Below are positions 17,537 to 26,706 of a stretch of 64,000 nucleotides of DNA, piece by piece. The notes under the pieces are model-generated. The model worked only from the letters and a program-made list of their open reading frames with translations. It was not told where the DNA came from and ran no database searches. Source of the DNA: Cytobacillus purgationiresistens (lineage in GTDB: Bacteria > Bacillota > Bacilli > Bacillales > Cytobacillaceae); NCBI RefSeq assembly GCF_030813235.1, contig NZ_JAUSUB010000003.1, forward strand, positions 62,001-126,000, given 5' to 3'. Made by a program: the position numbers and the translations under genes. The first letter of the stretch is position 1. Each line of letters begins with the position of its first letter.

Positions 17537-17570
17537 AAATATTCTCTCCTAATATAAACTATTTATATTT

Positions 17571-17596
17571 ATATCGGAAAACAATGATTCCTTTTA
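17571..17596 (-). promoter_or_regulatory. Sigma-D promoter of the flaG-fliD-fliS-fliT operon
   Basis: The minus strand has TAAA, 14 nt, TCCGATAT. The -10 matches GCCGATAT in seven of eight bases; the spacer is one base shorter than usual. Confidence 0.75.
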
Positions 17597-17672
17597 ATGA
17601 ATCAATCGATCTAAGTTCGGCTAAAGTTATTATGAAGGAAAAGGTCTTAGCTGGTACGAATAGCCTATCAAA

Positions 17673-17702
17673 CAAAAAAAGGCCCCATTATCTGAGGCCT
17701 CC
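17673..17702 (-). terminator. hag terminator
   Basis: The AGGCCTC / GGGGCCT stem with a 7-nt loop is followed by seven T on the minus strand. Confidence 0.9.
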
Positions 17703-17721
17703 ATTTGATCAAGCTGTCAAA

Positions 17722-18690
17722 TTATCCAAGTAATTGAAGAACCGCTTGTGGTTTTTGATTAGCTTGAGCAAGCATAGCTTGAGAAGCTTGAGAAAGAATG
17801 TTAGTACGAGTTAATTCCATAACTTCTTTCGCCATATCTACGTCACGTACACGAGATTCAGCAGCTTGAAGGTTCTCAGAAGAGTTGTTCAAGTTAGAAA
17901 TTGTGTGCTCTAAACGGTTTTGGAATGCACCAAGGTTAGAACGTTGAGCAGATACAGTTTCGATTGCATCGTTGATCGCTTTAACAGCAGATGAAGCTGA
18001 ATCATGATCAGCTACTGAAAGTCCAGCAACTTTAGCGTCACCAGCAACTTCTGTTGATACACCAGCACTAGAAGCGTATACTGCACCTGTTACATCACCG
18101 TAATCGGTGTCTCCAAGGTGGTTAGTAACAGATGAACCCTGAGTATGAGTTCCGTCAACAGCACCTGTTAAACCTAGAGCTGCTGCGCTCATGTTTTGAA
18201 TGTTGATTGTCATGCTTTGTCCACTGTTCGCACCTACTTGGAAAGTAGCTGAGAATCCATTAGCTGCATCAGCTTTATCATTTAACATTTTTTGTGAGTT
18301 AAATTCAGTTGTTTCGCTAATGCGGTTGATTTCAGTAGTCAATTCATTAATTTCTTTTTGAATTTCGTTACGGTCAACACCAACGTTTGTGTCATTAGCT
18401 GCTTGTGTAGCAAGCTCACGCATACGTTGAAGGATGTTTTGAGTTTCTTGTAAAGCACCTTCAGCAGTTTGGATCATAGAGATACCATCTTGAGAGTTAC
18501 GACTAGCTTGGTCTAATCCACGAACTTGAGCACGCATTTTTTCAGAGATAGCAAGACCCGCAGCGTCATCTCCAGCACGGTTGATGCGAAGACCAGAAGA
18601 TAATTTTTCCATTGCTTTTGCTCCTGCACCGTTGTTAACGCCTAATTGACGGTAAGTGTTTAATGCAGAAATATTATTGTTGATAATCAT
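17722..18690 (-). CDS. hag: Flagellin
   Basis: This is the filament protein, 322 aa. The conserved N-terminal D0/D1 (about 1-140, MIINNNISALNTYRQL) and C-terminal D1/D0 (about 230-322, ending QAVLQLLG) surround a short variable segment of roughly 80 aa. I start at ATG 18690 because CAAGGAGGAAAC lies just before it. The leader carries a sigma-D promoter, a long hairpin and a CsrA-type GGA hairpin, and csrA and fliW are the next genes upstream. Confidence 0.97.
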   Translation of the reverse strand: MIINNNISALNTYRQLGVNNGAGAKAMEKLSSGLRINRAGDDAAGLAISEKMRAQVRGLDQASRNSQDGISMIQTAEGALQETQNILQRMRELATQAANDTNVGVDRNEIQKEINELTTEINRISETTEFNSQKMLNDKADAANGFSATFQVGANSGQSMTINIQNMSAAALGLTGAVDGTHTQGSSVTNHLGDTDYGDVTGAVYASSAGVSTEVAGDAKVAGLSVADHDSASSAVKAINDAIETVSAQRSNLGAFQNRLEHTISNLNNSSENLQAAESRVRDVDMAKEVMELTRTNILSQASQAMLAQANQKPQAVLQLLG

Positions 18691-18720
18691 GATTTGTTTC
18701 CTCCTTGAGTTTGGTTGTCC

Positions 18721-18733
18721 CACATCCATGTGG
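18721..18733 (-). promoter_or_regulatory. CsrA-binding hairpin in the hag leader
   Basis: The palindrome CACATGGATGTG places GGA at the tip of a short stem, and ACATGGATGT fits the CsrA consensus (ACARGGAUGU core). It lies 31 nt upstream of the start codon. A second GGA lies in the Shine-Dalgarno sequence, as in the two-site B. subtilis hag leader. Confidence 0.75.
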
Positions 18734-18743
18734 TTCTTTTACT

Positions 18744-18780
18744 AAGAGGGAGAAGTTCGGCCGATCTTTCCCTCTTTCAT
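18744..18780 (-). promoter_or_regulatory. Hairpin at the 5' end of the hag transcript
   Basis: Minus-strand AAGAGGGA pairs with TCCCTCTT, extended inside by AAG / CTT, right after the predicted sigma-D start. It has no T-run, so mRNA protection is likelier than termination. Confidence 0.55.
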
Positions 18781-18785
18781 AAATA

Positions 18786-18812
18786 ATATCGTCAAGTAGT
18801 TCAATAGTTTTA
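18786..18812 (-). promoter_or_regulatory. Sigma-D promoter of hag
   Basis: TAAA, 15 nt, GACGATAT on the minus strand: ideal spacing and one mismatch to GCCGATAT. Confidence 0.88.
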
Positions 18813-18832
18813 TATTATTTTTGAAATTTTTC

Positions 18833-19051
18833 CTATTTTCTTTGTAAAATATTCAATAAATTTTGCGGGAGCTGGGAGGCTTCATTATTTTCGGCTTTAA
18901 TTTGGAGATAGATTTCCTTGCGGTGGATCTCCACTTCTCGTGGTGCTTTGATGCCCAGCTTAACCTGGTCGCCGTCAACCGCGATGATGGTTAATTCTAT
19001 TTCATCATTAATAATGATTGATTCATCCTTTTTTCTCGTCAAAACTAGCAT
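18833..19051 (-). CDS. csrA: Carbon storage regulator CsrA
   Basis: CsrA is a small RNA-binding repressor; in Bacillus it blocks hag translation. The protein has 72 aa. It starts [16 protein letters not shown], with the RNA-contacting first strand (LVLTRK) and the [19 protein letters not shown] core; a C-terminal tail follows. It overlaps the fliW stop by 7 nt and lies directly upstream of its target hag. Confidence 0.97.
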   Translation of the reverse strand: MLVLTRKKDESIIINDEIELTIIAVDGDQVKLGIKAPREVEIHRKEIYLQIKAENNEASQLPQNLLNILQRK

Positions 19052-19485
19052 GCAGAGCCCTCCTGTGGGAAGAGTGGATGCTTCGTTTGATAGGCAGGAC
19101 CTTGCAGAATAAGCTGTTTTCCCAACTGTTCCTTCACATTAATGACAAGGGGACCTTGAAGGTTTGCTGTCGAGAGCGCAAACGGCTCCTTTAAAGTCAA
19201 AATCACAAACGTTGCCACATCTTGCGGGGCATTTATTTTCAATGAATGGATGTTTGCATCAGACAATTGATATTGGTAGTCAGGGAAAAAAGGATACGGG
19301 TCAACCACCACAAAAGCTAAATTAGGTGTTTTAACAGACTGCAAAATAAAATAAGGCAGCTCCTTTAAAAAGGGCAACAATACAAATTCATTATCCTCCT
19401 GAAATCCCGGCAGTCCCGAGGCAAAAATAACGATGTCTTCCTTGGCAATCTCCATTTCTCCTTGATACTTTGTCTCTACTTTCAT
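19045..19485 (-). CDS. fliW: Flagellar assembly factor FliW
   Basis: FliW binds flagellin or, when free, CsrA, and so links hag translation to export. The protein has 146 aa with a start at [13 protein letters not shown], which lines up with the family. GGAAG lies 13 nt before this ATG. A start 12 codons earlier is open but would overlap the yviE stop. The genes fliW, csrA and hag stand in order, a complete homeostasis loop with the CsrA site in the hag leader. Confidence 0.94.
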   Translation of the reverse strand: MKVETKYQGEMEIAKEDIVIFASGLPGFQEDNEFVLLPFLKELPYFILQSVKTPNLAFVVVDPYPFFPDYQYQLSDANIHSLKINAPQDVATFVILTLKEPFALSTANLQGPLVINVKEQLGKQLILQGPAYQTKHPLFPQEGSAC

Positions 19486-19501
19486 TTTTTTAAACACTTC
19501 C

Positions 19502-20080
19502 TTATATATACTCGTCGACATTGAAATTCTTCAGTTCAAATGACACGGATTCCTTCTGTTGCAAATAAATATTTGCTTTCCAGTTTTCATGATCAATGAT
19601 TGGCTTATTGATTTGTGCATCGATGATCGGTTCATGAGGAATGACTTCGATATCCACCTTTCCGGGATCATAATCGATTTGCACTCTGAAATGACTCTTT
19701 GGTATAAATCCAATACCAATACTCTTGGGAGCAGGCTGACCATTCTCCTTCGCAATTCTAGGAATGGCTCCGCCGCCATTTTCGATTTTCATCATTTGAT
19801 CGCCTTGGCGGACTCTTCTTGCTACTCCTTCTGTAAGGGTATGCTTCGCCTTTTCTGCCCACTCTTGAACTCTTCTGGATGTACCTTTAATATCACCGTC
19901 CGCTCTGGCTTCCGATTGATCAATATGCAGCGAGGATGCTTCTCGACTGATTTTCACCTCAGCTGCCGGCTGCTGTATGCGCAAATCCGCTTGCGGCTGT
20001 TTTATTTTCATATTCGGCTGGTCATATTGAATGCCGATTTGGGCATTTCTAATATGGGCTTCCAAATAAGGCATGCTCAT
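19502..20080 (-). CDS. yviE: YviE, DUF6470-family protein
   Basis: This 192-aa protein of unknown function is always found between flgL and fliW in Bacillus. The N-terminal half has repeated IxQPxAxxxI strands (QPNMKI, QPQADLRI, QPAAEVKI). The central part is helical and basic, and the C-terminus has strand-rich DYDPGKVDIEVIP. It has no signal peptide or membrane helix. Confidence 0.85.
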   Translation of the reverse strand: MSMPYLEAHIRNAQIGIQYDQPNMKIKQPQADLRIQQPAAEVKISREASSLHIDQSEARADGDIKGTSRRVQEWAEKAKHTLTEGVARRVRQGDQMMKIENGGGAIPRIAKENGQPAPKSIGIGFIPKSHFRVQIDYDPGKVDIEVIPHEPIIDAQINKPIIDHENWKANIYLQQKESVSFELKNFNVDEYI

Positions 20081-20173
20081 CGTCTCACCACTTTTTCTTA
20101 TAGAATAGAAAGAAAAGCTATCTTATGAAGATAGCTTAATCATGACAGTTTTTAGTTTTTCTTATTAAATAGA

Positions 20174-21226
20174 TTATCTCAAAAAGTCTACCAAGGAAGG
20201 CTGAATGATTCTCGCTCCAACAGCCAAAGCTGCACGATGGAGTGCTTCCTGAGAAGTCAGTTCGATGATGACCTTTTCTGCATCAATATCTTCATTTTGA
20301 GACATCGTTGATTTGGCGATGATTTCTTGGCTGAGCAAACGGTTTTCTACCATTTCAACGCGATTATATTTTGCACCGATTTCAGCGGTTTCAGTAATAA
20401 CTTTGTTCATATGTCCGTCAATTACATCGATTTGATTTGTCAAATCCGCTCCAGAAGTGTCGGGCGATTCAAGTGCGCTAATAAGTTTTCCCAGGTCGGT
20501 AAATAGATCTAGCGAAAACACTCCCTGAGGCTTTGTATTTACCTCAAGATTAATCCCTTTTGATACTTCGATGTTGACGGACTCTGTATTCACCGATACT
20601 GCTCCAAGCTCTTTAGCTACGAAGTCACCCGTCACCGGAATACCTACCGAAGATCCATCTTTTCCTTTAAAAGCTTCAGCTGACTCATCCCATAGAAGCT
20701 GCTGGCCGCTTTCAGAGAACAAGATATAATCTTTGGCATTATTCTTGTCGATAGTTGTGATGTCAATCGATTGATCAATTTTGCTCAAATCCACAGGCTT
20801 GCCTGATGTATCAGTACCATTAAAAATATATTTATTATTAACCTTCGTATTAGCAATCGATTCAAGATGTGTGCGGAGCTGCTTAATCTCGCTGGCGATA
20901 TTATTACGCTGACTTGCATCGTATGAATCAGTTGAAGCCTTAACCGTCAGTTCGCGGATACGCTGCATAACAGTGTTAACCTCGTCCAATGCAGCCTCCG
21001 TGTTATCCATCCAATTGTAAACCTCTCCCAAATTGCGCTGGAATTGTTCGACCTCGACGACTTGAGAGCGATATCTCATTCCCTTCATCGCTACAACGGG
21101 GTCATCTGACGGACGATTGACTTTCTTTCCCGTTATGAGCTGTTCCTCCAGCTTGCCGAGCTTTTGATAGCTATTTTGGATATGGCGGAGTGAATTATTT
21201 GAAATCATTGATTGAGTAACGCGCAT
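20174..21226 (-). CDS. flgL: Flagellar hook-filament junction protein FlgL
   Basis: FlgL (HAP3) joins the hook to the filament. The 350-aa protein has flagellin-like ends: N-terminal MRVTQSMISNNSLRHIQ and GKKVNRPSDDPVVAMKG, and C-terminal TSQEALHRAALAVGARI. The B. subtilis protein is about 298 aa, so the variable middle (about 150-250) is somewhat larger here. It lies 12 nt after flgK with GGGGGA before the ATG. Confidence 0.95.
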   Translation of the reverse strand: MRVTQSMISNNSLRHIQNSYQKLGKLEEQLITGKKVNRPSDDPVVAMKGMRYRSQVVEVEQFQRNLGEVYNWMDNTEAALDEVNTVMQRIRELTVKASTDSYDASQRNNIASEIKQLRTHLESIANTKVNNKYIFNGTDTSGKPVDLSKIDQSIDITTIDKNNAKDYILFSESGQQLLWDESAEAFKGKDGSSVGIPVTGDFVAKELGAVSVNTESVNIEVSKGINLEVNTKPQGVFSLDLFTDLGKLISALESPDTSGADLTNQIDVIDGHMNKVITETAEIGAKYNRVEMVENRLLSQEIIAKSTMSQNEDIDAEKVIIELTSQEALHRAALAVGARIIQPSLVDFLR

Positions 21227-21238
21227 TTATTTTCCCCC

Positions 21239-23110
21239 TTATCTTCCAACTCGTCCCATGCCATTGATAATCGTATCGAGCATTTCATCAATTGCTGTAA
21301 TCTGTCTAGCAGCTGCACTATAAGCATGTTGGAATTGAATCATATTTGTCATTTCCTCGTCCAATGAGACTGAGCTGACAGATGAACGATTAAATTGTAC
21401 GGTATCGACAAGATTTATCGAATTACTTGTCATTCGATTAGCTTCCTGTGCGTTTACACCTAATTCACCGATTACGCCTTGGTAAAAGCTCATAATACTT
21501 GTGGATGATCCGTTGAAATCAAGCATCATATCCTTCACATTGGCAAGAGCCAGTCCATTTGAACCGTCACCGATAGAAGATTGACTAGATGGGTTTAAGC
21601 CGATTCCTTCCAGCTCAAATGACCACTTTGAGCCCGGCTTCAAATCTGTAATCGTTGTAGGGTCTATTTTTAGGCCGAAAAGTTTCATATCATCTTTCAC
21701 CGCTTGATTTTGGTGACCTGTTATCGGGTTACCTTCCTTATCGTACGCTGAATACTTCCATGCAGCCCCGTCGTAGGTTAATTCTATTTTTGCATGATCA
21801 AAGGTTACAGGCGGATTTTCATAAGTCGTGATTCCGCTAAAAGCTCCTAAAATGGTCGGATTACCAGTGGATTGATTCCCGGCATCCTTTATAATCGAGC
21901 CTGTATATTGTTTTCCGCTCGAAGAAGCAGCGATATTGTTCAACTCTTTTAAAATGTCGTCTGACACTTTTAATTTTGAAGCTGCCCCTTCAGGTGATTG
22001 CAGGTCCCCGCCTTCAAAAGCGAAGAAATCAAAGCCTTGCTTTTGACCATTGTTAATCTCTGTAATGCTCCAACCGCTTTGATGAACGGAGTTAAAAGCT
22101 TGCGCAAAGCGAAATGCCATTAAATCCAATGAAGCAAGCATATCCGGATAATCGCCGGTTTGTTTCCCGTTTGCATCCAGGTAGCCGTAAGCTTGAATAT
22201 TCGCTAATAAATCGCCTTTGGATGAAAACTGGACCGCATCTATTGCCTTATCGCCAATCTTGACCCCTGTCACTGCTTGAGTAGTAGGATCCTTCGAAAC
22301 ACTTACTTCATTAATAAGACCATTTTTACCGTCTACCAGTGTACCGATCACTTTCCCAGCTGAGTCGACCATTTCGATTGTATATTTACCCTCTGCCATA
22401 CTGCTGGAAAGGCCACCGCTCGGATCAGAAGAAACCTTAATATTGACGAGACTCGATAGTTGATCCACCAATAAATCACGGGTGTCATATAGATCATTCG
22501 GCAAATATCCGTGCGGTTCAATGCTGGAAATTTGTTCGTTGATTTGATTGATTTGCGTTAACAAAGAATTGACTGATTTCACATTTAAATCAATCTGGTT
22601 TCCAAGATCTCCACGCTGTGCTTCAAGCTGTCCAGATAAATAATTAAAGGTATCAGCTACGGCAATCCCACGCTGCCTGACAACAGAACGCGCTCCTGAA
22701 TCCTCAGGATTTACAGATAAATCTTGCAAAGCATTCCAGAATTTGTCGAGGGTTTTAGCCAAGCCTGTATCGGATGGCTCATTCATCACATCCTCAATTC
22801 TAGTTAATGCATTGCTGCGTGCGTTCCAAAATCCGAATTTGTTATTTTCATTGCGATACTGTACATCTAAGTAATCTTCTCTTATACGTTGAACAGATCC
22901 AGCTTGTACACCCGTACCCATTTGTCCTGGAAGCCGTGCAGTATCTATTCCAACGGATGGAAAGGCTTTTGTTTGTGTGAAATTAACGCGTTGACGTGTA
23001 TAACCCTCTGTATTGGCATTTGCTATATTATGGCTCGTCGTATAAAGCGCACTTTGCTGAGTGAAAATGGCACGCCGGGCGGTTTCTAATCCCATAAATG
23101 TAGATCTCAT
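21239..23110 (-). CDS. flgK: Flagellar hook-associated protein FlgK, enlarged
   Basis: FlgK (HAP1) is the junction protein next to the hook. It has the family N-terminus with TTSHNIANANTEGYTRQRV and the C-terminal FQHAYSAAARQITAIDEMLDT. With 623 aa it is about 115 residues longer than B. subtilis FlgK (about 507); the extra part lies in the exposed middle (about 250-520). GGAGG precedes the ATG. Confidence 0.96.
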   Translation of the reverse strand: MRSTFMGLETARRAIFTQQSALYTTSHNIANANTEGYTRQRVNFTQTKAFPSVGIDTARLPGQMGTGVQAGSVQRIREDYLDVQYRNENNKFGFWNARSNALTRIEDVMNEPSDTGLAKTLDKFWNALQDLSVNPEDSGARSVVRQRGIAVADTFNYLSGQLEAQRGDLGNQIDLNVKSVNSLLTQINQINEQISSIEPHGYLPNDLYDTRDLLVDQLSSLVNIKVSSDPSGGLSSSMAEGKYTIEMVDSAGKVIGTLVDGKNGLINEVSVSKDPTTQAVTGVKIGDKAIDAVQFSSKGDLLANIQAYGYLDANGKQTGDYPDMLASLDLMAFRFAQAFNSVHQSGWSITEINNGQKQGFDFFAFEGGDLQSPEGAASKLKVSDDILKELNNIAASSSGKQYTGSIIKDAGNQSTGNPTILGAFSGITTYENPPVTFDHAKIELTYDGAAWKYSAYDKEGNPITGHQNQAVKDDMKLFGLKIDPTTITDLKPGSKWSFELEGIGLNPSSQSSIGDGSNGLALANVKDMMLDFNGSSTSIMSFYQGVIGELGVNAQEANRMTSNSINLVDTVQFNRSSVSSVSLDEEMTNMIQFQHAYSAAARQITAIDEMLDTIINGMGRVGR

Positions 23111-23134
23111 TCTAATTCCTCCATCTATTTTGGC

Positions 23135-23611
23135 CTACACCTTAGAATTGAACATGCCGCTGGACTGCTTCTGCTTAGCTGCTTGCGGATGTACATAATT
23201 CATATTTTGCGATGCTTGCTGCGGCTTGGCTAAACTTAGTGACATATTAACAAATTGCAACGACTGATACACGAGCTGCTGATTCATTTGATTCCGTTCC
23301 TTCAGCTCTTCAACAATCTCTATAAGCTCATCCTTCATTGCTCTCAACTGCTGCTCATTTGAAACCGCTGGTAGACAGTCTGATAATGTCGGACTAGGCT
23401 GATCAGGGACAATTGCTTGTACGATACTGTTCCGTTTTTCTTCCCATTTCCCAATCGCCGCCACATGCTTCTGCTCATCCTTCATCATTTGGTCGAGGGC
23501 TTCCATGTCTCCCGTTTTGATGATGTCTGTTTTTTTGATGGCGAGCTCATTGAGGCTTTTGTGGAGCATGAGCAGGTTGTTCATTGAGGTGATCAGTGCT
23601 TCGGTGGACAT
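23135..23611 (-). CDS. flgN: FlgN-type flagellar export chaperone
   Basis: FlgN is the chaperone for FlgK and FlgL. The 158-aa protein is all helical with a long charged coiled-coil N-terminal part (about 1-125), which fits the FlgN family, and a Gln-rich tail. It is placed between flgM and flgK as in B. subtilis (yvyG). Confidence 0.88.
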   Translation of the reverse strand: MSTEALITSMNNLLMLHKSLNELAIKKTDIIKTGDMEALDQMMKDEQKHVAAIGKWEEKRNSIVQAIVPDQPSPTLSDCLPAVSNEQQLRAMKDELIEIVEELKERNQMNQQLVYQSLQFVNMSLSLAKPQQASQNMNYVHPQAAKQKQSSGMFNSKV

Positions 23612-23626
23612 GTTATCCCCTCCTTA

Positions 23627-23896
23627 TTATCGTTTATCGTAAAAGTTAACAATGCTTTTAGCGATTTCTTTCGGATTGATTGTATATGTGCCATTTTCGA
23701 CTTGGATTTTCAGCTCATCGACCTTCGCTTGGCGGCTGGATGCAGATTGAGATACTTGCTGCATTTCCTTTGCCGCTGAAGAGATCTCCAGTTTATCTGA
23801 AGCTTTCTTTCCCGATTGCTCGGTCTGATTGACTTTATTTAATTGACGCTGATAGGGATTTACATTATTGGTTGGTCCAAAATGATTAATTTTCAT
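23627..23896 (-). CDS. flgM: Anti-sigma-D factor FlgM
   Basis: FlgM holds sigma-D inactive until it is removed after hook completion. The protein has 89 aa. The start MKINHFGPTNNVNPYQ resembles B. subtilis FlgM. The C-terminal sigma-binding helices (about 45-85, VDELKIQVENGTYTINPKEIAKSI) are conserved. I start at ATG 23896: GAGGA is 6 nt away, while an ATG two codons earlier touches it. It is the first gene after a sigma-D promoter. Confidence 0.94.
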   Translation of the reverse strand: MKINHFGPTNNVNPYQRQLNKVNQTEQSGKKASDKLEISSAAKEMQQVSQSASSRQAKVDELKIQVENGTYTINPKEIAKSIVNFYDKR

Positions 23897-23938
23897 CGTC
23901 ATTCCTCACTTTCGTCACGTGCCTTATTTCTACATCTA

Positions 23939-23965
23939 TTATCGGTTATAGATGAGGTTTTTTTA
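23939..23965 (-). promoter_or_regulatory. Sigma-D promoter of the flgM operon
   Basis: Minus strand TAAA, 15 nt, ACCGATAA: six of eight bases match GCCGATAT at ideal spacing. Confidence 0.75.
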
Positions 23966-23996
23966 AATCTTTTATCAGATTTAGTAAAAATTACAT

Positions 23997-24029
23997 AGAA
24001 AAGCCATGTAATTGGTACATGGCTTTTCT
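23997..24029 (-). terminator. Terminator of the comFA-comFC-yvyF operon
   Basis: A perfect 14-bp stem AGAAAAGCCATGTA / TACATGGCTTTTCT with a 5-nt loop. The stem overlaps the yvyF stop codon, and ATTTTTAC follows a few bases later. Confidence 0.75.
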
Positions 24030-24429
24030 AGTCTTTATTAATGGAGAAATAGGTTTTCTGATGTTCCGTTCTTCTCTCTTCCTCACGCATATGAAGCTCA
24101 AGTTCCTTCTTAATTTCTGAAATGCAGCGATCACATAGCTTGCCTTCTCTGATGAGATGCCCGCATTGATCACATGGATATCCGAGATTTGGAAACTGGG
24201 TAATCTTGAGACGTCCGCTTCTAATGAATTTAAGCAGCAAGGCTTCTTCCACCTCTGTTGCATGGACAATTTGATCCATTGTCGCTGCTCGGTTTTCTCG
24301 CTTCCGCAGGAATTGGTGAACCGTCTTAAACGCTTTCTCTTCCTCATTAAAGCAAGTATTACACATTACATTCATTTGATTCTTCACAAACAGCGCATTA
24401 CATTTTGGACAGTTCATGAGTTCTGCCAA
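24028..24429 (-). CDS. yvyF: YvyF, flagellar-operon zinc-ribbon protein
   Basis: The 133-aa protein has two zinc-ribbon-like cysteine sets: CPKC plus CNTC (about 8-32) and CDQC plus CDRC (about 88-105). A helical DNA-binding-like segment lies between them. In B. subtilis yvyF stands between comFC and flgM and is of uncertain role. The start is TTG with AGAGGTG upstream. Here a terminator splits it from flgM, so it belongs to the comF transcript. Confidence 0.88.
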   Translation of the reverse strand: MAELMNCPKCNALFVKNQMNVMCNTCFNEEEKAFKTVHQFLRKRENRAATMDQIVHATEVEEALLLKFIRSGRLKITQFPNLGYPCDQCGHLIREGKLCDRCISEIKKELELHMREEERRTEHQKTYFSINKD

Positions 24430-24515
24430 TTTTATTCACCTCTGCCAACCTTTTCTGACTTTTCTTCCATTATACTCGACAGTGCGAATTTGAAAAGTAA
24501 AGATTTACAAAATTT

Positions 24516-25208
24516 TCAGCCACGGGCAATGGTAAGTGAAGAAACCTTCTTAGCTCCGGCTTCTATTAAAAGCTTGGCAGCGTTCCTTAATGTCGAGCCA
24601 GTCGTGTAAATATCGTCGATAAGGACAAGGCTTTTCTCTTGGATGACGGCTCTTTCCACAAGCTGAAAAACTTGCGGTAAATGAATTCTTTCGGCCCGTG
24701 ATTTTTTCGATTGCTTTTCGGTATGAATCCTTGTTAATACAGAAAGCGACTGTTCACCTAAAGCTGTGATTATTGCCTCTGATTGATTAAATCCTCTTTC
24801 ATATTGCCGTTCGGTGCTTAAGGGAATAGCTACGAGGAAGTCATATTCAATGGTTAATAGGCTTCCCTTCATCATTTCGGCAATCGGGTAGGCGAGAATA
24901 TAGTCGCCGCGATATTTGAACCGGGCGATGACTTCCTTGCAGAAATCATTATATTCAACGATTGAATGGTTCCTTGTCAGGCAGTCAGCCCATACCGCAT
25001 CCTTTTCCCAACGAATGCAATCAAAGCAAGTATCCCCGTCTTCCTCGGACATCGGCCGATCACATCGCTTGCATGTATGCCCATTAATTCTCTCCCATTT
25101 TGCTTGGCATACATCGCATAAGTATCTTGGCTTTTCTTTTAAGAAGAGCGCGCTCCATCCCAGTAACGGCAGCAATTCAGCATGGCAAATGAGACAATTA
25201 ATCGTCAA
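24516..25208 (-). CDS. comFC: Competence protein ComFC, phosphoribosyltransferase-like
   Basis: ComFC is needed for uptake of transforming DNA. The 230-aa protein has an N-terminal four-cysteine zinc site (CLIC, CDVC), a second set (CKRC, CFDC) and a C-terminal PRTase fold with the PRPP loop VLIDDIYTTGSTL (about 193-205). The TTG start overlaps the comFA stop by 11 nt. Confidence 0.94.
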   Translation of the reverse strand: MTINCLICHAELLPLLGWSALFLKEKPRYLCDVCQAKWERINGHTCKRCDRPMSEEDGDTCFDCIRWEKDAVWADCLTRNHSIVEYNDFCKEVIARFKYRGDYILAYPIAEMMKGSLLTIEYDFLVAIPLSTERQYERGFNQSEAIITALGEQSLSVLTRIHTEKQSKKSRAERIHLPQVFQLVERAVIQEKSLVLIDDIYTTGSTLRNAAKLLIEAGAKKVSSLTIARG

Positions 25209-26691
25209 TCAGCCCTTTCTTTTTCGCTTCAATATTCATGTTCACAATTTGCTTTCTTGCCCGGACCATCGCTCTGGTTTTTCCATAGTGAAAAAAAGTA
25301 ATGGTTCCCGTTGGAGCTTCTGCTTTTCTGCCTACCCGACCTGCGATTTGCACCAGGGCGCTTTCAGTGAAAATCCGATTTTCCGCACCTAGAACAGCCA
25401 CATCAATGTTAGGTAAAGTCACACCTCGTTCTAGAATCGTTGTTGTGAGAAGGATGAGTATTTCCTTCTTTCTCATCGACAGTACTTTTTCCTTGCGGGC
25501 AGGGTCTTCCGCATGAACAGCGGCAACCTTTGGATGGAGGGTTTGCACAATTGGCAGGATTTTTTTCATGTTCGAGATTTTCGGCAGAAAAAGGAGGGTT
25601 TGTTTGTCAGCATCGATGCGTTCCTTCAGCCACCTTTTTACGCTTGAAGGAAGGACATTCTTATTAATCGCTTTTTCCCAGTTGCCGCACCAGGTGAATC
25701 CCGGTACAGGCAGGCTGCTTCGATGAAACCTTGCCGGAATGGTAACGTATGCCCTTTTTCCTATTCGGCATTCACCTTGCCATTGTTCACTTGGTGTCGC
25801 TGTGAGATAGATGATAGAAGATGTCGGCTTGCGTGCTTGCTGAACCGCATATTGCAGCGTTTCATCATTTGAATAGGGAAAAGCATCGACCTCGTCGACA
25901 ATCAAACTGTCGAAGGCCTGGTAAAAACGAAATAATTGGTGTGTAGTCGCAATTGTAAGTTGTGCATGCAGATGCCGATCTTCGCTTCCTCCATACAGCG
26001 CGGCGATTGGGATGGTCGGGAAAGCTTTTTTGAAGCGTGGGGCGAGCTCGAGTACAACATCCGTTCTTGGTGTGGCGATGCATACTCTTTTTCCTTGTCT
26101 GATTGCCTCATTGATACCGGCAAATAACACTTCTGTTTTGCCCGCACCACAGACGGCCCAAACAAGAAAATTCTTATTTTCCATGATGGCTTGTGTGACT
26201 TCATTTGAAGCCTTTTTTTGTCCTGCAGAGAGCTGACCGTCCCATTGTAAAGGGGAATCGATTGTTTCAGGCGGGATAATTGGTCCGGCCCAGGATAAAA
26301 GCGGCGTGCAGCTGGATACCCTGCCCATCATCAAACAATTTCGGCAGTAAGTGCATGCCTCTTCTTGACAACGAGCACATGGGAATTGTGCAAATAATGA
26401 TGGATTAGTATTGCCGCAACGTCTGCAGACTGGTTTGTTTTTTTCAAATGCGATAGATTTACGGTATTGAAGATAACCATTTTCATAGTGTTCTTGGATA
26501 AGTTCATAGGGATGTGTGAGGTCGTCATGAAGCAGCTGTTTGCCTTGGAGAAGTGTTTGCAGGTCTTCGTTGATGGGATATTGCGTGTTCATTTGAGGCT
26601 GCGGGATGCTTGGTGCATTTGATAGGATGAAGGACTGGGCGGTTTTTTCATAAACGGGGTGTAATCGGTTGTTTTTTACGATAAAGCGCAT
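25198..26691 (-). CDS. comFA: Competence ATPase/helicase ComFA
   Basis: ComFA is a membrane-associated DEAD-like ATPase that helps pull single-stranded DNA into the cell. The 497-aa protein has zinc-binding cysteines at 89, 92, 105, 108 and 113-119, Walker A CGAGKTE (182-187), Walker B DEVDAFP, and helicase lobe 2 with QIAGRVGRK. comFB, which follows comFA in B. subtilis, is absent; comFC follows directly. No convincing ComK box (paired AAAA-N5-TTTT) was seen in the 59-bp upstream gap. Confidence 0.95.
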   Translation of the reverse strand: MRFIVKNNRLHPVYEKTAQSFILSNAPSIPQPQMNTQYPINEDLQTLLQGKQLLHDDLTHPYELIQEHYENGYLQYRKSIAFEKNKPVCRRCGNTNPSLFAQFPCARCQEEACTYCRNCLMMGRVSSCTPLLSWAGPIIPPETIDSPLQWDGQLSAGQKKASNEVTQAIMENKNFLVWAVCGAGKTEVLFAGINEAIRQGKRVCIATPRTDVVLELAPRFKKAFPTIPIAALYGGSEDRHLHAQLTIATTHQLFRFYQAFDSLIVDEVDAFPYSNDETLQYAVQQARKPTSSIIYLTATPSEQWQGECRIGKRAYVTIPARFHRSSLPVPGFTWCGNWEKAINKNVLPSSVKRWLKERIDADKQTLLFLPKISNMKKILPIVQTLHPKVAAVHAEDPARKEKVLSMRKKEILILLTTTILERGVTLPNIDVAVLGAENRIFTESALVQIAGRVGRKAEAPTGTITFFHYGKTRAMVRARKQIVNMNIEAKKKGLIDD

Positions 26692-26706
26692 ATAACTTCC
26701 TTTCTA

